This document shows positions 33,707 to 44,635 of a stretch of DNA of 64,000 bases, one piece after another; within the stretch, counting starts at the first letter, position 1, and the number at the start of each line of letters is the position of its first letter. A model generated the notes under the pieces. That model made no database searches. It was not told the DNA's origin and saw only the letters and a program-made list of their open reading frames with translations. Both the position numbers and the translations under genes were made by a program. Source of the stretch: Pleodorina starrii (taxonomy: Eukaryota; Chlorophyta; Chlorophyceae; Chlamydomonadales; Volvocaceae). The stretch is taken from assembly GCA_030267565.1 (NCBI GenBank), contig BRXU01000001.1, positions 744,001 to 808,000 on the forward strand, in the 5' to 3' direction.

Positions 33707-36700
33707 TCAGTGCTCCGCCAGGTTCAAGGCACACAGCACCTCGTCAAGCTTCTCCAGGTACTGCGTGTGGCCGGCGATGAGGGAGGACAGGTTGATGTTC
33801 TCCACGCCAGCCACCACCACGGGACCCAGACCCGCGGGTCCGCAGCCGCCGGACAGAGACGACGACAGCGCCGCTCGAGAGTGGGCGCGGAAGATGACGC
33901 CCAGCACCCAGTCGTTGGAGGAGAAGGCGTTCACAAGCCGGCCCGCCACCGCGCCGCGCGCCGCCGCCCAGCGACCTGCGGACAAAAACGAAGAGCGAAG
34001 TTCGCAATTAGTGCGTATATTTAATTGTTTAATTTACCGGTATATCTGGCCCCGTTTCCCAGCTGACCTGGCCTGGCCCTCCTCCCGCCCGCATCCTCGC
34101 ATCCGCAACCCCCGGGGTCGGCCGTAGCGCACAGGCAATCAGGCATGTGCCCGCGCAGGAAAATGGTAGCAGGGATCGTCACCAGGGGTTCGCACGTGGT
34201 CAATCGACTAGCACCTATCGCTCGCGAAAGCGCAGCGGGAGCGCCAGCCTGGGACGAGGTTGGCTTGACTTCGGAGGCCTGTACTGTACGGTACGGAAGG
34301 CACCTTGCATTATGATATGATATGATATGTACCTGCAGTAGTCGTTACCTGGACCCACGGCGGCTCTCCCTGGCGGAGAGGGGTCTGCAACCGGTCACTG
34401 TCACTGTCACTGTATATAAACTGTCAAACATGCCGGTACTGTACTGACTGTACTGTACTGTACTGTACTGTACTGTACTGTACTGTACTGTACTGTACTG
34501 TACTGTACCGTACTGTACTGTACTGTACTGTGCCGTACTGTACTGTACTGTACTGTATACCGTACTGTACTGTAGTGTACCTACTGTACTGTAGTGTACT
34601 GTACTGTGCCGTACTGTCAAGGTACCCGGTACTGCAGCACTGCTGCGGTGCGGTGCCGCAGCACCCGGCCGGCACGCACCTGCGTTGGCGGACACGGGAG
34701 TGCCCAGCAGCACCGCACACTCCACCAGCCCGCGAGCACCGCAGCGGCTGAGCTCCAAAAGGCAGTGGAAGATGAGGCGCGCGCCGATGGAGAAGCCGAT
34801 CTGCGGGGCGGGGAGGCCACGGGGCGGCGGGGAGCGGGAGGGGCGGAGCGGGGCGGCCACGGGGCTGGGGTTTGAAGCGGTGAAGCAATGACGTGTGATG
34901 TGCGCGTGTGCGGGACGGGCAGGAGGTGCGCGGTGCGCGGCCGTGGGGCATGCGCGCGAGCGTGGGCAATGGGGGGGATGCGGCAAGGAAGGAGCAAACA
35001 CGCCAACGGGAGTTGTCTCGCAACTCGGGCTCGGAGGCCCAGGCGGCTACGTCGTCGGCGCCGCGGCTGCTGCAACCGGGGGTTCGTACACGGGGGTACG
35101 TGGCCGCTTCCTGTCCACCAGCCGTAGCGGAGAGACTGCGCGCCCCCTCCCGCCGCCCTCGCTCCTTCACCCACCGCCGCAGGCTCACCCCACCCCACAC
35201 CGCGCGTGCAGCGCCCAGCGGCTCCCTGCCCTGCCCTGCCCTCCCTCCCTCCCTCCGCCCCACCCATCCTTCCTCCCTATTGCTGGGTTCAGGGTCCGCT
35301 CGCTCACGCCGTCTCCGTCACTTCGCTGCGCTACCTTTTTCTTACTCTCCCTCCCGCCCACCCTCCCACCCTCTCAGCCTCCCACCCTCCCTCCCTCCCT
35401 CCCCCCCGCACACACTCACCAGCGTCACCGGCCGGTCTCCGTGCCCGCCCTGCATCAGCAAGTGGGCCAGACAGCGACCGCCCAGCTGCGCCCGCCGCAG
35501 GGCCACACGCCAGCGACTGACAACAAACACCACCAACACACACACAAGCACACATAAGCACACATAGACACACCCAGGCGCCCGACGGGGTGGGGCAGGA
35601 CAGCAGGGAGGAGCAAGTTGAGAGGGCACGAGGGGCAGGGAGGGCGGGGCAGCGGACGGGAGGACGACGGGGGTTCGAGGCGTGGCTACCGGGGGGTTAT
35701 CCACCGCCCCCCTTGTACCCCCTCCCCGGGGGGGTCGCAAGCGCACGGGGCAGCGGTGGGTTGCGGTAAGTGTGTTTCGGGGTTGGATGGGGCGTGGGCA
35801 GACTGTGGCGGCCAAACCGAGAACCGGAGAGGACCGCACCGGAGGCGCACTGCGCCTTCCCCTCTCCCCCCCACAGGGAGCACTTGTCCCTGGCGGCCGG
35901 TGGGGACGTGGTGGTGTTGGTGGTGTTGGTGGTGTTGGTGGTGGTGGTGTTGGTGGTGTTGGTGGTGTTGGTGTTGGTGTTTGTGTTTGTGTTTGTGTTT
36001 GTGTTTGTGTTTGTGTTTGTGTTTGTGTTTGTGTTTGTGTTTGTGTTTGTGTTTGTGTTTGTGTTTGTGTTTGTGTTTGTGTTTGTGTTTGTGTTTGTGT
36101 TTGTGTTTGTGTTTGTGTTTGTGTTTGTGTTTGTGTTTGTGTTTGTGTTTGTGTTTGTGTTTGTGTTTGTGTTTGTGTTTGTGTTTGTGTTTGTGTTTGT
36201 GTTTGTGTTGGTGGTGTTGGTGTTGGTGGTGTTGGTGTTGGTGTTGGTGTTGGTGGTGATGGTGGTGGGGGTGGTGGTCGTGGTGTTGGTGGTGGTACTT
36301 TTTACAAATACCGCAGCAATGGAACGGAGGCGGCGTGACACACACACCGGTGCAGTTGCATGGGGCATGGGGCAAAAACTCCCATCCGGCCGCATACGTA
36401 TCGCGCGCGGGTGGGTGATGGCCCCAGCGGGTGGGCCGCTTTGCACCGCCGCCCGAGGGGAACGGGAGCGGGAACGCTGCCACGCAATGGGGCTTCCAGG
36501 GGGGCTTCCCGAGCCGGCCCCGGGGGTAGACTGGCCCGGGGGTGTGCGGCCGAGGCCGACTGGCCGGCTGCGTTGTGTGGGGGGGACGGGAGGTTATCCA
36601 CGTATAGGCCGGTGGGGGGGGGGACGGAAGGGGGGTTGGGCATTCTCACGTGGCCTCCGCCGCCGGTGTCACCTGACCTCACACCCCGCCCCCCCCACCC

Positions 36701-39700
36701 CACCTGCAAACCCCCCGCAACCCCGCCCCCGCCCCCACCTGCCGATGGTGAGGTTGATTGCGCTCATGACCGCCATGGGCAGCATCATGGCCGTCACCAG
36801 CGCTGAGGGCGGAGAGCAGAGGGCACGAAATGAGGCAACGACGTATTGCCACATGGTGGGAAGAGAGCGCAGGGAAAACGGGGGGGGGCCGGGGGCGGGG
36901 CGACCAGAGGTCATCTCACGTCAGCGCTGACTGCCCATCCCCGCCCCTGGGTCCCTGGATCCGCCCACCCGGACTCCTACATAATCCCTGCTCCCCCCGT
37001 CCCCCCCACACACGCCCTTGTCCTCCCCCTTCCCGCCCCACCCACCCCACCCACCCTACCCGCACGGCCGGCCGGGGACATCTTCTTCGCTGCGGTATCT
37101 TCCCAACTACCGCCTGCCCCGTCCGCCCACCCATAACCATAACCACCCACCCACCCCACCCGACCCCACCCACCCACCCACCCAGCCACCCGACCCCACC
37201 CACCCCACCCACTTCCCACCCCCCCACCCACCCACCCACCCGTCGACACTCCCAGCCTCAACACCATCTTTGAGCTCTCCTCGATGGCCTTATCCCGAAT
37301 GAAGCGCTTCAGAGCGCCCCCCAGCGACTGGAGCACATCGCTCTCCCACACAAGCGCCCACAGCTCCCGACCGCCGCTGGGCAGCGGCCGCCAGGGGGCC
37401 ACAAAGTCCTCCGGCTGCTTAACCCACCTGCAGCGGACGGACGGACGGACGGGGGGAGCCAGTGCATACACACATAGAGGGGAGTGGAGGGGAGGGGCCC
37501 GGGGGCCAGGGGCGGGGAAAGGGCGGGGAAGTGAGGGGCGGGGTGGCGAGAGGGGAGGGGACGGGAGGGGTACGGGTCAAGCTGGTGTACCGGTAGTTTG
37601 GAGAAGGAGGGGAGGGGTGCGGCGGCGGCGGCGGCGGCGGCACGGCGGGTGGCGCTACTCGACCGCCGGGATGGTATGCTGTGGGGGGAAGCTGCAGAGG
37701 CGTTCAGGTACGCTCGCACCCGACGCGAATCGATCACGCACCCGCCGCCGCCAGTGGACCTCCTGCCCTGCCCTGCCGTGCTTGACCTGCCCTGCCGTGG
37801 AGTTGGGAGACACACTGTCTGCAAGAAGCAGGACCTCAGCCCGCCCCAGCCCCCGCCCCCGCCCACTGCTCTGCACTGCACTGCACGGCACCCGCACTTC
37901 GCACCCGTCTCTTCGCCCCACCTCACCTCACCTCGCCGCACCCGGCTAGCCCGTCTCGACTCACCCGTTCACCGCAATCGTTAGCGCCAGCGTCGCGTCG
38001 CCGCTGCGGCGCGGGTTGACAGGCAGCGGCAGCAGCGGCCGCAGCTGCCCCGCCTTCCCTCGCCCCGACCTTCCCTGCTGCCGCTGCCGCTGCTGCTGCT
38101 GCTTGCCGTCCTTCACAGACTCCGCTGCCGTACGGCCGTCGCCGCCGCCGCCAACAGCGCCGTCGAGGTCCGCCGCCTCCGCATCCAGTTCCGCCATCAG
38201 CGCCTCCACGTAGGCACCCTGCACGGCGCCGCCGCCGCTGCTCGCCATCTGCGCTCGCGCCGCCGCCACTGCCGCCCGCTCCGATGCCGCCAGATCTTCC
38301 GCGACCCACGGGTCGGCTCCGCCGTCGTCGTCGTCGTCACCGAGTGAGCCACCGCCGTCGCTGCCGCTGGTGGAGTCCTTGCGGCCGATCGCGCTGGCGC
38401 TCGCGCCCTCGGCCTCATTGCAAGCGGTGGCGTCGGCGTCGGTGCTGCTGCGGATCGGCGCCACGGCGGCGGCGCCGCCGTTTGAAGCGACCCGTGGGTC
38501 GCGACTGCCGACGGTGCAGGCAGCGGCGGTGGCGGCGCCGCCGCAGCTGCCGGCGCCCCGGCCCACATTCGACCCTCCTTCCGAGGGGCAGGGACTGGTC
38601 TCCACGGGGTGCACCGCCGCGGCGACCTCGCCGGTGGGAGCGCCGCCGCTGCCGCCGCCGCCGCAGGCGCTGCCTCCGGCGCCACTGCCGCCGCCGCCGC
38701 CGCTGCTGCTACGGCCAATGCCAGCAGGAGCTCCTGCTGCTGCTGACAGCGCTGCTGATGCTGCTGGCGATGGTGATAATAATTCGCTAGGCCTGGACGT
38801 TGCCGGTGCTGCGGCGTCGGTGCCAGCGGCCAGGCCGCCCATCGCCGACGCTGTCGCCACCGCCGGAGGCGGCGGCGACGGCGGTGGCGGATATGGCGTT
38901 ACCGGTGCGTGCCGGAACAGGGCCGCTGGGTGGCTCAGATCCAACGGCCCGCCGTCGCCGCCGCCACCGTCGCTGCTGCCGGCGCCGGCGCCCTCGCCGC
39001 TGCCGTCATCGCCGCCGAGCAGCTCCGCGGGAATGAACAGACCGTCGTGGGACACATTGGAGGGACTCTTGCGCGGCCGCGCCGCCGCCGCCGCCGCCGC
39101 CGCCGCTGCCGACGGCGCACCAGCCCCGCCGCCGTGAGGCGCGGCGCCGCCGCCCGAGCGACCCTCCGCCCCGGTGCGGGGCCCCGGCGGCAGCGGCGGC
39201 CGCTCTCCCTCCGTCGCCGCCGCCGCCGCCGCCGCGCCGCCGCCGCCCTGTGGCTGCAGCGGCGGCGGCGGCGGCGCGGCGCCGCCGCGCGCCTCGTCTC
39301 TCGTCACTTCCGGCTCGCCGTCTTCTCCTCGCTCCGGTCCCGGCTCTTGTGCCCGCTGCTGCAGAGCCGGCGGTGGCGGCGGCGGAGACGACGCCGTCGC
39401 GACAAGGCTGCCGCCGCCGCCGCCGCCGCTGGCATCGGTCCCAATCGACCTGGAGTTCTTGGACCGCCAGCGGAAGAGGCTGTTCCAGCTGCTCAGAGCG
39501 CCGCCACCGCCGCCGCCGCCAGCGGTGGCGTCGGCGTCAGCGGCGTCGGCGGCGGCGCCGTCCTCCGGGTCTTCGGCCGCCGATGGCGGCGGCGGCAGCA
39601 CGAAGGGCGCGGAGATGCTCCAGAATCCAAACTCTCGCACCTCGCCTGCGGGGCACACCGGTAGGGCGGGGCGGGGTAAGGGTAAGGTGGCGTGTAGGTC

Positions 39701-40873
39701 CGCAGCCGCCCGACGCGGATCGACGTCAGACCGTCGTCAGACCCCAACCAGCCAGCCAGCCACCCACCGTAGAGTGCGGCGGTCTTGGATCCCGCGTGCG
39801 AGGCGCCGATGACGCCAAAGGTACTGGTGATGGCGGCGGTGCCGGCGGCGGTGCCCCCCAGGCTGGTGACGGCGGTGGCGGCGGCGGTGCTGCCGCCAAG
39901 CACCATGATGGCACTGCCCAGACCGGCGGCGATGGCGGGGGCGGCCAGACCGCCTGGGGAGATGGGGGCGGAGGCAGGGAGGCGGAGGCGGGTGGGCGGG
40001 CGGGCGGGAGGAGCAGGGAGGAGGAAAGAAGAGGAGGGGCCCAAGGCCGAAGCCAAACCCGCCATACGAGGCCGCAAAAGATGTACAGATGAGAGAGAGA
40101 GAGTGTGTTGGGCTGTTGGCGGGGAGGGAAAAGACCCGCGACGCCGCGTGGCGAGGCACGGGGTTGCAAGACCGCGTCAGTGTCAGTGTCAGCGCCAGCG
40201 GTGTTCCGGCCGCCGAGGTCCGGTGACCCCGGCAGCCGCCCGGGCTCGTCCGACTTGACTTGACTTGACTTGACGTAGCGGGCTACGGCGCAGCCCTCCC
40301 CCGCCCGCTCAAACCGGATGGTACCGGTATGGTCAGCGTCGCTGGGTCCGCGGTCCTCTGTCCGCGGTCCTTTCACCCAACGTCGCCTCCGCTCCCTTCC
40401 GCGGCGGCCTCACCGTCACTACTCCCCGCCCGCCCCCCGCCTCCCCACCGTCCCAACCTGTCAGCGCCAGCAGCGCCGCGCCGCCCAGCGCCCCCGCCGA
40501 GATCTTCAGGTACGTCACGTAACGGCCGCTGCCGCCGCTGCTGCCGCCGCCGCTGCCGCCGCCAGCGGCCCCCGCACCGCCCCCCGCGCTGGCGCCCCCC
40601 CCCGCGCTGGCGCTGGCACTGAGGTTGAAGTCTCCGTCCGGCCGCAGCGTCAGCAGCTGCAGCGCCCACATCTGCTCCATGGCGTGCATCTTGGAGGCGG
40701 GGATGTGAAGCCAGTGGCAGAAGCGACGGAGCGCCACCCGCGCGCGGGCGTCGTACCTGCGTGGTGAGGTACATGTCGCGTGTAGAGCGGGGGACGTGTG
40801 GCGGGGGGGGGGCGTGCACACACGGTTAGTACGGTTGGGCTTGCCCAGCGGTGGGTGCCCCGCCAATATCGAA

Positions 40874-40933
<60 letters not shown>

Positions 40934-41158
40934 CGTCAGCAGCTGCAGCGCCCACATCTGCTCCATGGCGTGCATCTTGGAGGCGGGGATGTGAAGCCAG
41001 TGGCAGAAGCGACGGAGCGCCACCCGCGCGCGGGCGTCGTACCTGCGTGGTGAGGTACATGTCGCGTGTAGAGCGGGGGACGTGTGGCGGGGGGGGGCGT
41101 GCACACACGGTTAGTACGGTTGGGCTTGCCCAGCGGTGGGTGCCCCGCCAATATCGAA

Positions 41159-41218
<60 letters not shown>

Positions 41219-44200
41219 TTAGATAGATGAATAAATGGGCACGTTCTGTCGATCCTACGGAATGGAGGCCAGCGGTGTTGTTGACGGCCCCACCCGACCC
41301 GACCCAAATCGCCCGTGCCAGGGACACAGCACGGGCAACACGGACCACACAACCTCCTTTCAGCACAATCATCAGCACAATCAGGAACAGCCGAGCGGGA
41401 CCACCACCACCGCCGACGACTACGACGACGCCGAAGCCCGCGGCGAGGCGCAGCAAGCAGGCCGCCGGGGCGCCGAGCGGCCTCTTACCGCCCGGGCCCA
41501 GCCCACCAGCGCACCAGCCCACGTTGGAATGTGCCCCTCCCCCCCCGGTCCCCCCCCGCCACCCCCGGCACTTGGCCCGCCGCGCCGCGACCCACCAGCG
41601 GACCAGCGGCCTCCGAACCAGCCGAGGCACACCGCCCTCGGACGCCCTGGAGCCACCGCCGCCACCGCCACTGACACCGCCAGATCCCCTCCCCGCGGCC
41701 TTGCCGCCACCGCCACCGCCATCGGAACCGCCAAAAAGCTTGCTGCCGCCAAGGAAGCTGCTCAAGCGGCCGCCCCTGCGCTTCACGCCCGCAGCTGCAT
41801 CTCCGGCTCCGCCACCGCCGCCGCCGCTGCTGGCGGCAGCGGAGGCAGCGACAGCCGCCGCCGCCGCCTGCGCGCCTTCGTCGTCGTCCGCCGCCGCCGC
41901 CGCCGCAGCCCCCTCCTCCCCCGTCGCATCCGTGATGACGGCAGCATCGCCCCCGCCGCCCTCGCCGTCATCAGCGGCGGCGGCGGCGGCGCGCAGGCAG
42001 GCGCCAATCAGCTCGTACAGCGCCAGTACGGACTGGTGGGTGGGGTCGTGGCGGAGGACGACGGAGGCCCGCGGCGACGCCAGGGCCGAAGCGTCGACGG
42101 CGTCGTCACCACCGCCGCCGCCGCTCCCGCCTTCCGGCCCGCCCCCCGCAGATCCACCCGCCGCGAGCCCCCGCCCCCCTCCCTCCCGAGGCCCCGGGTC
42201 GCCGTCCTCCCCGCAGACCGATGATGGCGCCTCGCGGCGGGTTTGCGCCGCCGTACCGCCAGCCGTACCGCCAGCCGCATCCGTTTGCGGCTCGGCCTCC
42301 CCCGACGGCTCCGTCGCGTGCTCCACCGGCGACCGCCCCTCCCCCTCCTCCCCCTCCTCCTCCTCCACCTCCCTTGTCGCTGCCGCTGCCGCTGCCGCCA
42401 CCGTACCCGCAGGAGCTGAAGCCGTCTCCGGCCTTCCGCCGCTGCAGCCACCGCCACCAGCCGCCGGGGCGCGCTCCGCAGGCGGCTCGTAGTGCTGCTG
42501 CTGCTGCTGATGATGCTGATGATGATGCGGCGGCGGCGGCGGTTGTGCCGTCACGGCAGCCGCCGCCGCTGCCGCCTCTGCGGCAGGCAGCTCCGCTTGG
42601 TCCGCAGCGCCGTCGCCGCCGCCGCTACCGCCGCAGGCAGGGTCACCGGCGCCGTCAGCGCCCTGTGAGCTGGGTGGCGGCCGGGAGGGCGCCGACGGCG
42701 ATGGCAACGGCAGCGGCGACTGCGGCGGCTCCCCCGGCTCCGGCGGCGCTGCAAGCTGCCTCCGGTGCGGCTCCGCCTCCGCCTCTTCCGCGCCCGATTG
42801 CGCTCCGTCCGCTGGACTCAGCCCCCCTTCGCCCTGTCCGCCGGCGTCGTCGCCAGTGGCCTTGCCGTCACCGCCGCCGCCGTCACCGCCGCCGTCTCCC
42901 CAGTCCACCGACAAGGCACGACGAATCAGCGGTGCCACGGCGGGATCCAGCAAGGCGCCGTACCTGCGCGGTACAGTGCGTCGTACATACAGTGTGCCGT
43001 ACTAGGGTAGTACCGCACAACGAGGTGGATTGGGGCTGAGCGGCTGGGATAGGACCGCGGCAGCGGCCCCCCAACAGCCCCCACGCTGGATGCAGGCGGG
43101 GGTCAATGCGCCGTGGCAGCCGCCCGCTGCCCTCCGCCCTGTCCTGCCCCAGTTGGCCGCCAGTTGGGCGACCGCCGACAACGAATCCCCCGCACGCGTC
43201 CGCGCCCTGTCCGCTGCCGCATAAAATCGCCTGCTGTACAAACTGCCGTACCGTAAGTACGGCTAAACCCTAAAACCCCCAACCCCACCTGCGGACGAGC
43301 TTCACCAGGGCCACCTGGGCGTCGTGCGCGTTGGCGGCTGTCGAAACGTCGGGCATCTTGACCAGACCTGCGGGAAAAGGGGAGGGGGCCGCGGGCGATG
43401 TGGTTGGGTGGTGATTGGGGGGGTTGGTCTCTCGAGGTCGCTCGTGGTGTGATGTGATGTGGTGCGAGCAGCTTGATGAGGCATCACGCACACGCTGGCG
43501 AAAGCCGGTGGGGCACCGCAGGCGGGGGTTGGGGGATGGTGTGAGGGGTGGTGTGTGTGTGTGTGTGCAAAAGACGCGTCGCGCTGTCGCGAACGGTGGC
43601 CAGGTGGCCGGGTGGTGGCAGCGGCGAGCAAGTGGACGCGATGCGCCTCAGGAGGAGGGGGGAAGTGACTGTTGGTTCTCGATAACGTATTATTGGTGTT
43701 CTTGGTGGCTGTTTCTACGCCTACGGCTGTTTCGTTCTCACCCGGCCAGCGCGTCTCCACGATATTCAGCGCGCGGTAGACCCGCCGGCACAGGCCCAGG
43801 GGGGCGCAGCAGTCGAAGCCCCAGAAGCCGTTGGGAACCTGCGGCGAGGGCGTCAAGGGGGGGAGAGGTGAGAGGGGAGGGGAGCGCGGGTTTCGTTTGG
43901 GCGAGGCGAGGCGAGGTGCATGTGGGGCGGGGAGAGGCGAGGCCGGGTGGGAAGAACACGAGGGGAGGGGCGATCAACAGGTATACCCGGTGCAACCCTG
44001 GACAGGCGCGCGTAGCGCGCAGTACCGGAAGCCCTTTCCGTGAATGCAATCTCTACCTCCATCCCAGGCCAGGGCTCATCCTCCCGTACGCAGATGAGGT
44101 CGTCGAACAGCTCCTCATCCGGGCAGCCTGCGATGGATGGCATTAGGTGGTTGGAACCTGGGTCTCCGTGCTCAAGTTATGGCAAGCCACCTTACCCCAG

Positions 44201-44472
44201 GCTGACTTGAAGGCGCCCAGGAGCTTGCCTTCCCCATCCACGCCGATTTCGACCTACAACATAAGGAGCATCAACTAGTTTAAGCCTGTGCAAGCATCAG
44301 CCTTGCCTTGGTTGTTGAAATATTAATACAATAGATTGTTCATTAAGAATATATCGACAAGCTCCCGCTGCTTTATGGCTAGCGCAACACCCTGTTGGGT
44401 TACCTGTGTCGTGTGCAGCGCGAGGGTGAAAAGTGCTGCAGCAGCATAGCGCTCTCCGTCGTCTAAGTCCAT
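33707..44472 (-). CDS. DUF726/TMCO4-like membrane alpha/beta hydrolase, about 1,580 residues
   Basis: This is a DUF726 family protein (TMCO4 in animals, Mil1 in yeast), predicted to be membrane-associated and lipase-like; the substrate is unproven. Exons are 44404-44472, 44196-44253, 44057-44127, 43742-43838, 43289-43367, 42963 to about 41515, 40458-40756, 39768-39953, 37965-39645, 37240-37427, 36739-36802, 35875-35889, 35420-35516, 34680-34800 and 33707-33975. All phases match. Only the 3' end of exon 6 is uncertain (41515 or 41563, both phase 2). Exons 7-8 give the hydrophobic core (SAGALGGAALLALTGGLAAP, FGVIGASHAGSK). Exons 9-10 give LTIAVNGWVKQPEDF and ELWALVWE. Exon 14 carries IGFSIGARLIF, the G-x-S-x-G nucleophile elbow. 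Exon 15 gives AGRLVNAFSSNDWVLGVIFRA and GVENINLSSLIAGH. Large Ala/Gly inserts in exons 6 and 9 make it far longer than relatives. It is divergent from the MYND gene. Confidence 0.87.
33976..34679 (-). other. intron 14 of the DUF726 gene
   Basis: A 704-bp intron with a (TACTG)n array at 34434-34625, GATAT repeats at about 34312-34330 and CACTGT repeats at about 34395-34415. Otherwise unremarkable. Confidence 0.75.
34434..34625. repeat. (TACTG)n microsatellite
   Basis: About 35 imperfect pentamers of TACTG, with TACCG and TAGTG variants, in intron 14 of the DUF726 gene. Confidence 0.95.
34801..35419 (-). other. intron 13 of the DUF726 gene
   Basis: A 619-bp intron with a long copy of dispersed repeat family A at 35280-35345. 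It is otherwise GC-rich with CCCTCC low complexity near its donor. Confidence 0.7.
35280..35345 (+). repeat. dispersed repeat family A, long copy
   Basis: It shares GCTGGGTTC, GGGTCCGCTCGC, ACGCCGTCTCCGTC and a GCTGCG...T-rich end with the copies at 1786 and 58889. It is antisense to the host gene. Confidence 0.75.
35875..35889 (-). other. 15-nt micro-exon of the DUF726 gene
   Basis: This encodes most of RDKCSL at the phase-2/phase-2 joins between exons 11 and 13. It is needed to keep the frame between NLTIG and the RWRVALRRAQLGG segment, and it is bounded by a CCGCCAG acceptor and a GTGGGG donor. It sits next to the (GTGTTT)n array. Confidence 0.7.
35915..36300 (+). repeat. (GTGTTT)n and (GGTGTT)n array
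   Basis: About 38 near-perfect GTGTTT hexamers at about 35980-36205 are flanked on both sides by GGTGTT and GGT units. They lie in intron 11 of the DUF726 gene (35890-36738). Several frames stay open on both strands; none is a gene. A family B copy lies at 36592-36616 in the same intron. Confidence 0.95.
36803..37239 (-). other. intron 10 of the DUF726 gene
   Basis: A 437-bp intron, largely (CCCA)n/(CCCACC)n low complexity at 37130-37235, with a partial family A copy at 37075-37107. No other feature. Confidence 0.7.
37428..37964 (-). other. intron 9 of the DUF726 gene
   Basis: A 537-bp GT-AG intron (donor GTGAGT at 37964, acceptor CTGCAG). It contains G-rich low complexity at 37470-37570 and a (GGC)n tract at 37620-37645. 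Nothing else is recognised. Confidence 0.65.
39954..40457 (-). other. intron 7 of the DUF726 gene
   Basis: A 504-bp intron with a GTTGGG donor and a CTCCCCAG acceptor. It includes CTTGA repeats (about 40252-40275) and a short direct repeat of GTCCGCGGTCCT type near 40347-40372. Confidence 0.65.
40646..41217 (-). repeat. 286-bp tandem duplication of an exon segment with (GATA)n
   Basis: Unit 1 (40646-40931) and unit 2 (40932 to about 41217) are almost identical, differing by one G in a G-run and in GATA copy number. Each holds the start of exon 7 of the DUF726 gene (acceptor CACGCAG then a Tyr-Asp-Ala-Arg start), about 165 bp of intron above it and a (GATA)n tract. Only unit 1 continues into the rest of exon 7. 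In unit 2 (exon part 40932-41042) the coding sequence runs into the GATA tract with no donor, so it is a truncated extra copy, presumably skipped. Confidence 0.93.
43262..43282 (+). repeat. telomere-like CCCTAAAA patch
   Basis: CTAAACCCTAAAACCCCC lies in intron 5 of the DUF726 gene, next to the exon 5 donor. It has two units only. Confidence 0.5.
43368..43741 (-). other. intron 4 of the DUF726 gene
   Basis: A 374-bp intron with GTGATGTGATGTGGTG-type repeats near 43447 and a (GT)n run near 43550-43567. Confidence 0.6.
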
Positions 44473-44635
44473 GGCTAGATTTTATCGAAAGTTCGGCAAC
44501 TTCCCCAGCTGTTATGTGATGGCAACCTGCAGTTGGTTCCACGGCGGGAAATCGTACATCCTGTTCTTACAGTTTTCTTACTGGCTGTGTTCCACGTCCT
44601 CCGTTCCTTCTCTATGTTGTGCACGTGTAGCTGCT
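44473..44635. promoter_or_regulatory. 163-bp divergent promoter of DUF726 and MYND genes
   Basis: The two ATGs face away from each other across 163 bp, relatively AT-rich for this locus. The minus-strand ATG (44470-44472) lies in CCATGG, so a plus-strand ATG overlaps it at 44471-44473. That ATG is in frame with the MYND gene and would add 55 residues, but these are unlike the rest of the protein. A shared bidirectional promoter is inferred. Confidence 0.6.

Noticed and set aside
35686..36930. Valine-phenylalanine or histidine-lysine repeat proteins
   Set aside because: They are translations of the GTGTTT array inside an intron of the DUF726 gene.
41227..42492. Plus-strand 421-codon proline/alanine-rich frame
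   Set aside because: It is the antisense of exon 6 of the DUF726 gene, whose frame and phases join family-conserved exons.
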